A stretch of DNA of 64,000 nt. Source: JADJEK01 sp052034255 (lineage in GTDB: Bacteria > Planctomycetota > B15-G4 > JADJEK01). The notes beneath the pieces are model-generated. The model was not told the origin of the DNA. It did no database searches and saw nothing but the letters and a program-made list of their open reading frames with translations. The stretch lies in NCBI GenBank assembly GCA_052034255.1, contig JBPOIU010000019.1, positions 1 to 64,000 on the forward strand, given 5' to 3'. Within the stretch, counting starts at the first letter, position 1, and every line of letters begins with the position of its first letter. The translations under genes and the position numbers were made by a program. Shown piece by piece: positions 46,597 to 54,641 of the stretch.

Positions 46597-48093
46597 TCAC
46601 GGCGCGCTGAACACGCCTCCGGTCGCCTCCGACAGCTCGCGCAGGAACGCGCGCGCATCGTCCTTCTCGGCCAACGCCACCGTCGATACGGCGATCCCGC
46701 GCGTGCGATTCATGCGGCCGACGTGGTGCCTGATGCGCTGGAAGTATTGGAACTCGCCGGTCGACGGCGCCCCGTCCGACAACACGACGATCGTGTCCAC
46801 GTCGTCGAACGCATACGCCGCGCGCAGGCCATCGAAGAGATTGGTCTTGCCGCGCGCCTGCTGCCGCGCGAGGAACTTGTTCGCGTCCTCGAGCTTCGCC
46901 GGCGTAGCAGGGACGAGTTCCTTGGTCCACGCCGTCGCCGCATCACCGAACACGACGATCGAGAATCGCGCGGTCGGCGGCAATGCGGCGACCGCGGTGG
47001 CGAATGCCGCACGCGCGGTGTCGAGACGCGGCTTGCCGCTGCGATCCACCTCGCGCATCGACCCTGAGAGGTCGAGCACGAAGACGACGCGATCGCTGGC
47101 GACCGGCAAGCCGTAGAACTTCACGGCGGAGCGCGGCTCGATCGACTTGCCGCCCTTCGCCGGGATCGCGAACGTCGCGCCGTGGTGGGTCCACCACTCG
47201 CTCCAGGCTTTGACGTCGGGCGGGATCTCGAGTCCGGTGAGCTCCGACAGCGCGACGAAAGCCGCGGAGCGCACGCGTTCGCGCCGGTGCGCGAGCAAGC
47301 GCACGAGCGGTTCGAGGACGACCGCCTGCCGCAGGCGCGACGCGTCCCGCAGCGCGCTCGCGAGCCGTACGTCGATCGTCTCGCCGTCCACGTGCGCACG
47401 CAGCACGTCGGCCACGTGCTCGGCGGCGAGCTCACGGTCGTTGAAGCCGAGCGAATGCAGTGCCTCGGCCGCGACCGCCCCATCGGCATCCCCGACCAAC
47501 TCCGTGAGGATCGGGACCGCGTCGGCGCGGTACGCGCGCGACAGGGCTTCCGCCGCGGCCGCACGCAGCAGCGAATCACCACCGGTGCGCGCGATCGCTT
47601 CGAGTGCGGGGCGCGCGTTCACCGGCTTGACGAAGCCCGCGGCCTCCACCGCAGCGAGCACGACGCTGGCATCGCGATCGGCGAGCGCGCGTTCGATCGC
47701 GTCCCCGGCGGCCGCATCGCCTCGTTCGCGCAGGATCTCGCACGCCGTCGCGCGCACGGTCGCGTCCTTCGCGCCGAGTCCGTGGTCCACGACGGCGGCG
47801 GTCACGGCCGCATCCTTCGATCGACTGATCGCGGTGAACGCGATGTCGCGCACGCGCGTGCGCGGATCGCGAGCGGCGATCGGCAAGACCAGCGCAACCG
47901 CATCCGCGCCGCATTGCTCGACCGCCGCTTTGGCGGCATCGGCGCGCGCGTCGTCGTCGTTCGCCTTGAGGTCCTTCTTCAGTGCCGGCGGAACTTCGCC
48001 CGCCACGCACGTCGAACCCGGACTCTGCGAGAAACCCAACGAGAACCCCACCGCGCAGGCCATGGCCCACGCGCACGACACCAGCGATCTCAC
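46597..48093 (-). CDS. Exported HEAT-repeat protein with vWA domain
   Basis: 498 residues. A signal peptide (AWAMACAVGFSLGFSQSPGSTCVAG) is followed by HEAT repeats (about 30-285; VRDIAFTAISRSKD, VRATACEILRERGD, AAVEAAGFVKP, AEALHSLGFND). The vWA domain starts near 305 with the metal motif DLSGSM and continues to FSIVVFGD, TIVVLSDGAPSTG. Such pairs usually mediate protein-protein contacts. GTG at 48093 forms a GTGA overlap with the 94-residue gene before it, and AGGAGG lies within nine bases. No catalytic residues are evident. Confidence 0.82.
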   Translation of the reverse strand: MRSLVSCAWAMACAVGFSLGFSQSPGSTCVAGEVPPALKKDLKANDDDARADAAKAAVEQCGADAVALVLPIAARDPRTRVRDIAFTAISRSKDAAVTAAVVDHGLGAKDATVRATACEILRERGDAAAGDAIERALADRDASVVLAAVEAAGFVKPVNARPALEAIARTGGDSLLRAAAAEALSRAYRADAVPILTELVGDADGAVAAEALHSLGFNDRELAAEHVADVLRAHVDGETIDVRLASALRDASRLRQAVVLEPLVRLLAHRRERVRSAAFVALSELTGLEIPPDVKAWSEWWTHHGATFAIPAKGGKSIEPRSAVKFYGLPVASDRVVFVLDLSGSMREVDRSGKPRLDTARAAFATAVAALPPTARFSIVVFGDAATAWTKELVPATPAKLEDANKFLARQQARGKTNLFDGLRAAYAFDDVDTIVVLSDGAPSTGEFQYFQRIRHHVGRMNRTRGIAVSTVALAEKDDARAFLRELSEATGGVFSAP

Positions 48094-48374
48094 CCGGAAG
48101 CCTCCTGTCGATGTGGCGAGGGCGACCGCGCGACGCGAGCCCCGCGGGATTGGACGCGTTCGGCGCTCGAGAGATACCGCGAGACGTCGTCGAGCAGCTC
48201 CATCAAACTCATGCGCGGCGGCGCGACGAAGATGCGCTTGCGACCGTCCTTCAATTCGACGTCGACGCGGCGCGCCAAGGTGTCATGGAACGGTTCGAGC
48301 ACGAACGCGAACCGGGCGACGACCGGCGAACGCGACAACGCGAGGATGCGAGCGAGCGGATTGCGCGGATCCAT
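48090..48374 (-). CDS. Small protein coupled to the HEAT/vWA gene
   Basis: 94 residues, not recognised. The first half is moderately hydrophobic (ILALSRSPVVARFAFVLEPF) and may contact the membrane; the second has an acidic/basic alternation (LARRVDVELKDGRKRIFVAPPRMSLMELLDDVSRYL) and a basic tail. GGAG precedes the ATG. Its stop overlaps the GTG start of the HEAT/vWA gene by four bases (GTGA), which supports it as a real, translationally coupled gene despite its small size. Confidence 0.6.
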   Translation of the reverse strand: MDPRNPLARILALSRSPVVARFAFVLEPFHDTLARRVDVELKDGRKRIFVAPPRMSLMELLDDVSRYLSSAERVQSRGARVARSPSPHRQEASG

Positions 48375-48484
48375 GGAGCTTCTCCGGGACCACTTCGCCC
48401 GCAGATCATGGAGAACGAGCCGGCCGACGGCTACCGGCGAGTCGCGTCATCCGCGGCGTTTCGGGTGGCCTGTCGCTCCGCTCG

Positions 48485-48519
48485 GAGAACGTGAATCAAC
48501 TCGATGGACTCACGTTCTC
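48485..48519. terminator. Hairpin between the HEAT/vWA operon and the cbb3 operon
   Basis: 10-bp inverted repeat GAGAACGTGA (48485-48494) and its complement (48510-48519), loop 15 bases. It lies beyond the stop of the minus-strand cbb3 operon (48560) and could terminate it. Confidence 0.45.
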
Positions 48520-48559
48520 GGCGTCACCCGGTGGTGCAGGGCGCCGGCAGTCGCCGCGT

Positions 48560-48775
48560 TCAGCGCGCTCCGTCCGGCGCCCCTTTGCGCGTCGAAGGTG
48601 ATCGATTCGCGACCTCGGAGGACCGGGCTCGGTCCGGCTCGTCGTCGAACAACATGCGGATCGCCGGGGTCTCGAGGTCGTCGAACTGGCCAGCTCGCGC
48701 CGCGCGCACGTAGGCGACGAGCGCGGCCGCGACGAAGCACAGGGCCACGGGAACGACGACCCACAGGATCATCAT
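48560..48775 (-). CDS. ccoS: cbb3-type oxidase assembly protein CcoS
   Basis: 71 residues. A single N-terminal membrane helix (MILWVVVPVALCFVAAALVAYV) is followed by QFDDLETPAIRMLFDDE, the recognisable CcoS motif. CcoS is a small assembly factor for cbb3 oxidase. Its ATG overlaps the CcoI stop by four bases (ATGA). It ends the eight-gene cbb3 operon. Confidence 0.92.
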   Translation of the reverse strand: MMILWVVVPVALCFVAAALVAYVRAARAGQFDDLETPAIRMLFDDEPDRARSSEVANRSPSTRKGAPDGAR

Positions 48776-51219
48776 GGCTCGTCTCCGAACGTGCGCGCGC
48801 GGAACGCCAGCGTCACCACCGTCAACGACGACAACGGCATCAACACCGCCGCGACCAGTGGATTGAGGACTCCGCTCATCGCCAACGCGACGTTGACGGC
48901 GTTGTACACGAGCGACGCGCGCAAGCAGCGCCGGATGGCGGCGAGCGTCCGCCGGGAACCATGTAGCAACTCGAGCAGCGGCTCGAGGCCGGGCTTCGCG
49001 AGATAGACGTCGGCGGCCTCCAGGCTCGCCTCGGCCCCACCGCTGACCGCGATGCCGACCGTCGCCGCGGCGAGCGCCGCCGCATCGTTGACGCCGTCGC
49101 CGACCATGAACACCCGGCGACCGTCCGCCAAGGCGGAGCGCACGCGTTCCAATTTGCGTTCGGGCGAGGCCAAACCCTCGATCGCGCGCTCGTCGAGCCC
49201 GAGGTCGCGGCCGATCGCGAGCGCGACCGTCGGTTCGTCGCCCGAGAGCAGCAGCACTTCGTGGCCCATGCGGCGCAGCGCGGTGACCGCGGACTTCGCG
49301 TCCGGCCGCAAAGCATCGCCGAGGCCACCGACGGCTTCGGCCTTGCCGTCCTGCGCGCAGACCACGGGTGTCAAGCCACGCACCCGCACGCGCTCGATCG
49401 CTGCTTCGATCGCCGGCGGCAACGCGCCCATCGCCTGTCGGACGTAGCGCGGCGAGCCGACACGCAACTCCACGCCGTCGACCGTGCCCGCGACACCGAA
49501 ACCGGTTTCGACCTCACGGCGCGTCACGACACCGTTCGCATCGCGCACTGCCTGGCGCAGCGCGACGGCGATCGGATGCTCGACGCCGGCTTCCAATGCG
49601 GCCGTGCGCTCCAGCAGGGCGGCCGGTCCGGTCCATTCGCACAACTGCATCGAGCCCGTGGTCACCGTGCCGGTCTTGTCCAACACGACCAGCGCCGGCG
49701 CGCACAGCGCTTCGGCGACGTCGGCGCCTCGGATCAACACTCCGCGCTTGGCCGCGCGGCCGAGAGCTACCGTCACGGCGAGCGGAGTCGCCAGGCCCAG
49801 CGCACACGGGCAAGTGACGATCAGTAGCGCGACCGCATGTTCGACGGCCCGTTCCGGGGACTGGCTCCACCACAGCGCCGCCGTGATCCCCGCGAGCAAC
49901 AAGACGACCAGCGTGAATCGACGCGCCATGCGGTCGACGGTGCGCACGATCGGCGACTTGGTCTCGGCCGCGGCGCGCACGGTCTCCATCAAGCGACCGA
50001 CGCGCGTCTGCGTGCCCGACGCTTCGACGACGACGTCGACTTCGCCGCCCTGATTCCGCGATCCCGCCAGCACACGATCGCCGACGCCGAGTGTCCGCGG
50101 CTTCGATTCGCCGGTCAGGAACGCGACGTCGAACGAGCCGCTGCCGCGCGCGATCATGCCATCGACGGCGACGGTCTCGCCGTGACGCACGCGGATGCGA
50201 TCTCCGCGCACCAGCGCTTCGATCGGCGTGTCGCGCTCGACATCGCCATCGAGCTTGCGTGCGGTCGCGTCGGTGACGGAGAACAACAGATCGACGGCAT
50301 CGAGCGCATCGCGCGAGCGCTTCTCCTGCAAGAAGCGTCCGACGAGCAACAAGAACACGACGACCGTCAACGACTCGAAGTAGGTGTCGCCACGGTCTTG
50401 GATCGTGTTCCAGGCGCCGAACGCGGTGCCGATCGTCAACGCGAGCGCGACCGGCAAATCCATGTGCGGCACGCGCGTGCGGATGGACGTCCACGCGCCC
50501 TGGAAGAACACGCGTCCGGGCCAAGCCAGCGCCAGCAACGTGAAGCCGAGCGACACCGCGCGCAGCAGGAGGCGCGTCGTCGAGTCCATGCCCTCGAGAT
50601 GACCGCCGTACAGCGCGAACGCGAACAGCATCGTGTTGCCCGCGCACGCGCCGGCGACGCCGAGATCGATCACGTGCTTCCGGGCACGCGCCCGCCGCGC
50701 GGTTTGCCGCGCGGCGCCACGATTCGCGTGCGGCGGATAGCCGAGGCCGTCCAGCGTCCGAGCAATCGTCGACAGCGCGACGCCGTCGCCGTCGTAGCGC
50801 AAGGTCGCGCGGCCGGACACGCGATCCAGGCGAGCATCGAGCACCCCGGGCAGGATCCGGGGCAAGCGCTCCACGAGCCACACGCACGCCGCGCAATGGA
50901 CGCCCTCGAGAGCGAGGACGACTTCACGGCTACCGTCGGCGCAACGCGTCACGTGCTCCGCGGCGAACGTCTCGTGATCGAGGTTTTCGAAGCTCTTGCC
51001 GCTCACGATCGCCGGGCGTCGCGCCTGCTCATCGCCTTGCAGCTCGTAGTAGCGATCGAGCTCCAACGCATGGATCGTCGCGAACACCGTCGCGCAGCCG
51101 GGGCAACAGAAGGACGGCTTGCCGTCGCCCGCGATGCGAGCGCGGGGCACGTCGAGTCCACAGTGCGCGCAGGCGACGGTCGCCGGCGGAGTCAGCGTCG
51201 CGCCACGATCAATGGCCAT
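48772..51219 (-). CDS. ccoI: Copper-translocating P-type ATPase, CcoI-like
   Basis: 815 residues. The N-terminus has Cys pairs (VACAHCGLDVP and CCPGCATVF), followed by a heavy-metal-associated domain (EGVHCAACVWLVERLP). Membrane helices flank the ion site CPC in TCPCALGL. The P-type core is present: DKTGT phosphorylation, TGES in actuator, GDGVNDAAAL near the end. CcoI supplies copper to CcoN. The start at 51219 overlaps the SafE-like stop by 11 bases; in-frame codons further upstream lie inside that gene. Position between TauE/SafE-like and ccoS genes is classical. Confidence 0.93.
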   Translation of the reverse strand: MAIDRGATLTPPATVACAHCGLDVPRARIAGDGKPSFCCPGCATVFATIHALELDRYYELQGDEQARRPAIVSGKSFENLDHETFAAEHVTRCADGSREVVLALEGVHCAACVWLVERLPRILPGVLDARLDRVSGRATLRYDGDGVALSTIARTLDGLGYPPHANRGAARQTARRARARKHVIDLGVAGACAGNTMLFAFALYGGHLEGMDSTTRLLLRAVSLGFTLLALAWPGRVFFQGAWTSIRTRVPHMDLPVALALTIGTAFGAWNTIQDRGDTYFESLTVVVFLLLVGRFLQEKRSRDALDAVDLLFSVTDATARKLDGDVERDTPIEALVRGDRIRVRHGETVAVDGMIARGSGSFDVAFLTGESKPRTLGVGDRVLAGSRNQGGEVDVVVEASGTQTRVGRLMETVRAAAETKSPIVRTVDRMARRFTLVVLLLAGITAALWWSQSPERAVEHAVALLIVTCPCALGLATPLAVTVALGRAAKRGVLIRGADVAEALCAPALVVLDKTGTVTTGSMQLCEWTGPAALLERTAALEAGVEHPIAVALRQAVRDANGVVTRREVETGFGVAGTVDGVELRVGSPRYVRQAMGALPPAIEAAIERVRVRGLTPVVCAQDGKAEAVGGLGDALRPDAKSAVTALRRMGHEVLLLSGDEPTVALAIGRDLGLDERAIEGLASPERKLERVRSALADGRRVFMVGDGVNDAAALAAATVGIAVSGGAEASLEAADVYLAKPGLEPLLELLHGSRRTLAAIRRCLRASLVYNAVNVALAMSGVLNPLVAAVLMPLSSLTVVTLAFRARTFGDEP

Positions 51220-51934
51220 GGCAGCACGCTGGAACCACGTGCTCGGGAGCCACGGCCGAAGGCGCTGTCTGCGTCGTGGCCTCGAGTGCCTCGGCGCGAC
51301 GCAACACGCCCCACAAGCTGACGACCGCGAGGATCGCGACCGCGATGCGCGGCACACGCTGATCGAGGCGCGAGCGCAACGAGCCCGCGCAGATCCCAGC
51401 GGCGACGAGCGCGGGCAACGTGCCGGCGAAGAACGCGACCATCACGCCGGCCGCCGCCAGCGGCGAGCCGGTACCGGCAGCGACGACGACGAACGCCCAC
51501 AGGAAGCCGCACGGCAACAGCGCCGAGAGCGCGCCGAACCCGAATGCACGCGCGTTCAGCGACATCCGCGCGAGCTCTTCACGCAGCGGCGCGACGAGAT
51601 GTTCGAGCGGAGCCAGCAGCCGTCGCATCGGATCGAAGCGCAACCCGACTTGCAGCGCACCCTTCGCCAGCACCGTGGCGACGAGCAGTCCGACCGCGAA
51701 CCACAGAGCGCCGCGCTGGATGCCGATGCTCCACGCACCGGCATCGACGGCGTTGCCGAGGGCTCCGGCGAGTGCTCCGAGCGAGGCGTAGCTGACGAGG
51801 CGACCGAGCTGGTAGAGGGCGATCCGTCCCTTGCGTTTCGACGCCGACACCCAGACCAACGGGCCGCACATCGCCGCGCAATGCAGCGAGCCCGCGAAAC
51901 CAGCACCGAGCGTCGACAACAGCAACGCGTTCAT
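51209..51934 (-). CDS. Sulfite exporter TauE/SafE family protein of the cbb3 operon
   Basis: 241 residues. The N-terminus (TLGAGFAGSLHCAAMCGPLVW) carries the conserved HCxxMCGP of the family that follows fixH/ccoH in many cbb3 operons. About six helices are seen. In this setting the protein supports copper or haem delivery to the oxidase, as inferred from operon position. It overlaps the ccoH-like stop by four bases (ATGA), so it is coupled. C-terminal HVVPACCHGH may bind metal. Confidence 0.88.
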   Translation of the reverse strand: MNALLLSTLGAGFAGSLHCAAMCGPLVWVSASKRKGRIALYQLGRLVSYASLGALAGALGNAVDAGAWSIGIQRGALWFAVGLLVATVLAKGALQVGLRFDPMRRLLAPLEHLVAPLREELARMSLNARAFGFGALSALLPCGFLWAFVVVAAGTGSPLAAAGVMVAFFAGTLPALVAAGICAGSLRSRLDQRVPRIAVAILAVVSLWGVLRRAEALEATTQTAPSAVAPEHVVPACCHGH

Positions 51935-52434
51935 CGATCGCCTCGCGCGGCACCGAGCTCTCGGCGCAAGGTCGCGGTGAAACGCTCGCCGGAGCGCTCC
52001 GCGACGAGCCGCACTTCCCACAGTCCCGGCCGCGGCTCATGCAGCGCGGCGACGTAGTCACCGGTCGTGGTGCGCGTCGCCTCGCCGGTCTCGATGCGGC
52101 TCGCGCGAGCGATCGCGCAGGCCTCGAACGAGATCGCCGCGTCGTCGATCGGTTGGCCGCCGCGGTCCTTCAGCACCACCTTCAGTTGGCCGCTCGCGCC
52201 GCCAAGGACCGGTGCGACCAACTCGGCGTCCGCGCTCCAACCGAGACGTTCGTTGTCGGCGCGCTGGCGCGCGACGTCGTTCCATTGCGCGGCCTTGCGC
52301 TCGTAGTCGCGCTCGACGGAGAACGACGGATCGCCGGTCGCGTAGGCCAACAGGATCACTTGCATCGTGATGCAGAACACGAGCATCCCGACCACGACAC
52401 CCACCCAAACGCGACGCGCGACGACGGGCTTCAT
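51931..52434 (-). CDS. ccoH: FixH/CcoH-like cbb3 oxidase assembly protein
   Basis: 167 residues. One N-terminal membrane helix (VWVGVVVGMLVFCITMQVILLAY) is followed by an extracytoplasmic beta-domain with DPSFSVERDYERKAAQWN, the FixH-type start of the soluble part, and GDYVAALHEPRPGLWEVRL. FixH takes part in assembly of CcoNOP. It overlaps CcoG upstream and the SafE-like gene downstream by four bases each. Confidence 0.9.
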   Translation of the reverse strand: MKPVVARRVWVGVVVGMLVFCITMQVILLAYATGDPSFSVERDYERKAAQWNDVARQRADNERLGWSADAELVAPVLGGASGQLKVVLKDRGGQPIDDAAISFEACAIARASRIETGEATRTTTGDYVAALHEPRPGLWEVRLVAERSGERFTATLRRELGAARGDR

Positions 52435-53831
52435 GGCTTCTTCTCCGAACCACCGGCGAACAGCGGGCCGAGCACCGTGTGCACGGCGTCGAACACCACC
52501 GCGTCGCCGTGCTTCGCGCTCACGCGCACCAGCGCTCGACCGTTGTCGAAGCGTTCGCGCGGCACGATCAGCGTGGCATTGACTTCGACGTACCCGCGAC
52601 CCGCGATGTGTTGGGTGCCGTCGGCGGTGAGCAGCGACACACCCGGCTCGGGCTGCAGCACGAGGTCGATCGCCGCATCGGCGCGGTTCTCGATCCGGAT
52701 CGTCGCCGGAGTCGAGATCGAGCCGTCCGCCAACACCGTGAACTGCGCACCGCGCGTGCGCAGGAACTCGACCGCGAGCGTCGAGCGCTTCGCCAGCGCC
52801 GTGACCAGACCGCTCAGCACGATCGCGATCAGCAACGGATAGAGCACGATGCGCGGGCGCAGCGTTCTCTTCGGCTTACCGGCAAGCGTCGCTTGGGTCG
52901 CGTAACGGATCAGGCCGCGCGGCCGCTCGATCTTGTCCATCACGGCGTCGCACGCGTCGATGCACTGCGCGCAGCCCACGCATTCCATTTGCAGACCGGC
53001 GCGGATGTCGATGCCGGTCGGACAAGTCTGCACACACAGCTTGCAGTCGATGCAGTCGCCATGCGTTCGCGTCGCGCCGGTCTCGAGCTTGCCTCGCGGT
53101 TCACCACGCGCGACGTCGTAACCGATGACCAGCGAGTGCTCGTCGAGCAGCACCGATTGGAGCCGACCGTACGGGCACATCAGCGTGCACATTTGTTCGC
53201 GCACGTACGCGAAGTCGATGAACATCGCCAACGTGGTGATCGCGACCACCGCGAACGCCGCCGGATGTTCCGCCGGCGACGTCGTGATCCAGCGCGACAG
53301 GCGCTCGGTACCGACGAAGTACGCCAGGAACACGTTCGCGATCACGAACGACAGCGCGAGGTAGACGACGAAGCGCAGCACGCGGCGCCATGCCGGCGCG
53401 CCTTCGCGCCCATGCTTGCCCTCGATCAGCCGCTGCAGCGGTCGATAGATCAACTCGAGGTACACGGTCTGCGGGCACGCGTAGCCGCACCACACCCGAC
53501 CGAGCAGCGCCGTGAACCAGAAGATCCCGAGGAAGATGCCGACGACCAGCAGCGCGAGCAGCAGCGTCTCGGTCGCGAAGAACGTCGTCCCGAAGAACGT
53601 GAATTCACGGTTCATCAGGTCGAGGAACAGCGCCGGCTTGCCCCCGATCCGCACGAACGGCAGCGCCGCGAACAATGCGATCAACGCCCAACCGATCACG
53701 CGACGGCGGTTCAGGAACCGACCGGGTGACAGCTTCGGGTCGATCCAGCGCCGCGAACCGTCCTGGTTCAGCGTGGACAACACCCGTTCGGGCGTCGGCA
53801 GCATGTGCGGGGGTTGTGGCGCCATGTTCAT
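52431..53831 (-). CDS. ccoG: cbb3 oxidase assembly ferredoxin-type protein CcoG/FixG
   Basis: 466 residues. Five membrane helices with CGYACPQTVYLEL and MCTLMCPYGRLQSVLLDE precede two [4Fe-4S] ferredoxin-like clusters (CIDCKLCVQTCPTG and CVGCAQCIDACD). An Ig-like C-terminal domain (about 350-455) follows. CcoG acts in copper reduction or cluster-dependent assembly of cbb3. The start at 53831 is chosen; a second Met lies two codons later and cannot be excluded. It follows ccoP by 19 bases. Confidence 0.93.
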   Translation of the reverse strand: MNMAPQPPHMLPTPERVLSTLNQDGSRRWIDPKLSPGRFLNRRRVIGWALIALFAALPFVRIGGKPALFLDLMNREFTFFGTTFFATETLLLALLVVGIFLGIFWFTALLGRVWCGYACPQTVYLELIYRPLQRLIEGKHGREGAPAWRRVLRFVVYLALSFVIANVFLAYFVGTERLSRWITTSPAEHPAAFAVVAITTLAMFIDFAYVREQMCTLMCPYGRLQSVLLDEHSLVIGYDVARGEPRGKLETGATRTHGDCIDCKLCVQTCPTGIDIRAGLQMECVGCAQCIDACDAVMDKIERPRGLIRYATQATLAGKPKRTLRPRIVLYPLLIAIVLSGLVTALAKRSTLAVEFLRTRGAQFTVLADGSISTPATIRIENRADAAIDLVLQPEPGVSLLTADGTQHIAGRGYVEVNATLIVPRERFDNGRALVRVSAKHGDAVVFDAVHTVLGPLFAGGSEKKP

Positions 53832-53850
53832 CGGTCGTCGACCTTGGCGG

Positions 53851-54435
53851 TCAGGGATTGGCGGCGAACGGCGCGATCGCGTCGCCCTGCGGTTCCTTGC
53901 CGGGCTTCGGCGATTGCGCGAGCTTCGTCACGTACGACGCCAGCAGCACGATCTGCGTGTCCGTCAGTTGGTCCTTCCAGGTCGGCATGCCCTTCAGCAC
54001 GACGCCGTCTTGAATGACCTTCGCGATGTCGGTGACGGCCTTGACGTTGATCCAGCGATCGTCGGTCAAGTTCGGCCCGACCATGCCCGTGCCGTCCGCG
54101 CGATGGCATTGCGCGCACTTGGACCGGAATAGGCTCGCCATCCCGGCCATTGCCACCGCGTCGTCGCGGTACTTCAGAATCGTCGGCGCGTCCGGCGCGA
54201 GCTTGCCGTAGGTCGCGAGCAGCTGGTTCGCGTGATCGGCGACCTCGGCTTCGTACGCCTGGTCGAGCGAAGGTCCTTCACCGAAGTGGTAGTAGACCGT
54301 GTACGGGAACGCGAACAGGATGGTCAGCCAGAACGTCCACACCCACCAACCGGGCAGCGGGTTGTCGTACTCCTGGATGCCGTCGTAGTTGTGGTCGAGG
54401 ACCGACGACGGATCGGAACCATGAACTTCGCTCAT
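53851..54435 (-). CDS. ccoP: cbb3-type cytochrome oxidase subunit III, CcoP, mono-haem form
   Basis: 194 residues. The CcoP N-terminal pattern is clear: DHNYDGIQEYDNPLPGWWVWTFWLTILFAFPYTVYYHFG. Only one c-type haem site is present, Cys107-Ala-Gln-Cys110-His111, with Met ligands in GMVGPNLT and KGMPTW. Classical CcoP has two haem domains and about 300 residues, so this is a short mono-haem variant. It overlaps ccoQ by four bases (ATGA). Confidence 0.92.
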   Translation of the reverse strand: MSEVHGSDPSSVLDHNYDGIQEYDNPLPGWWVWTFWLTILFAFPYTVYYHFGEGPSLDQAYEAEVADHANQLLATYGKLAPDAPTILKYRDDAVAMAGMASLFRSKCAQCHRADGTGMVGPNLTDDRWINVKAVTDIAKVIQDGVVLKGMPTWKDQLTDTQIVLLASYVTKLAQSPKPGKEPQGDAIAPFAANP

Positions 54436-54641
54436 GACGTCTCTCCAGGCTGCCGCGACGGGGAGCGCGGCTCGAACACTCGATCGTCGTCCAACGGCAT
54501 GTTTCCGCGCGTCTCGTAGAGCTCACGCCGCCCGAGCATCAGCCGCACGAGCACGCCGAGGAACAGCGCGAGGAACACGAACAGCGCGACCTGCTTCAGC
54601 GCGAGCACCGACTCGGAGAACTGGATCTCAGCGAGAACCAT
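54432..54641 (-). CDS. ccoQ: cbb3 oxidase small subunit CcoQ
   Basis: 69 residues. One membrane helix (VALFVFLALFLGVLVRLML) follows a short N-terminus; NMPLDDDRV lies close to the end. CcoQ stabilises the CcoNOP complex. It overlaps the CcoNO stop by 14 bases and the CcoP start by four. Confidence 0.85.
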   Translation of the reverse strand: MVLAEIQFSESVLALKQVALFVFLALFLGVLVRLMLGRRELYETRGNMPLDDDRVFEPRSPSRQPGETS

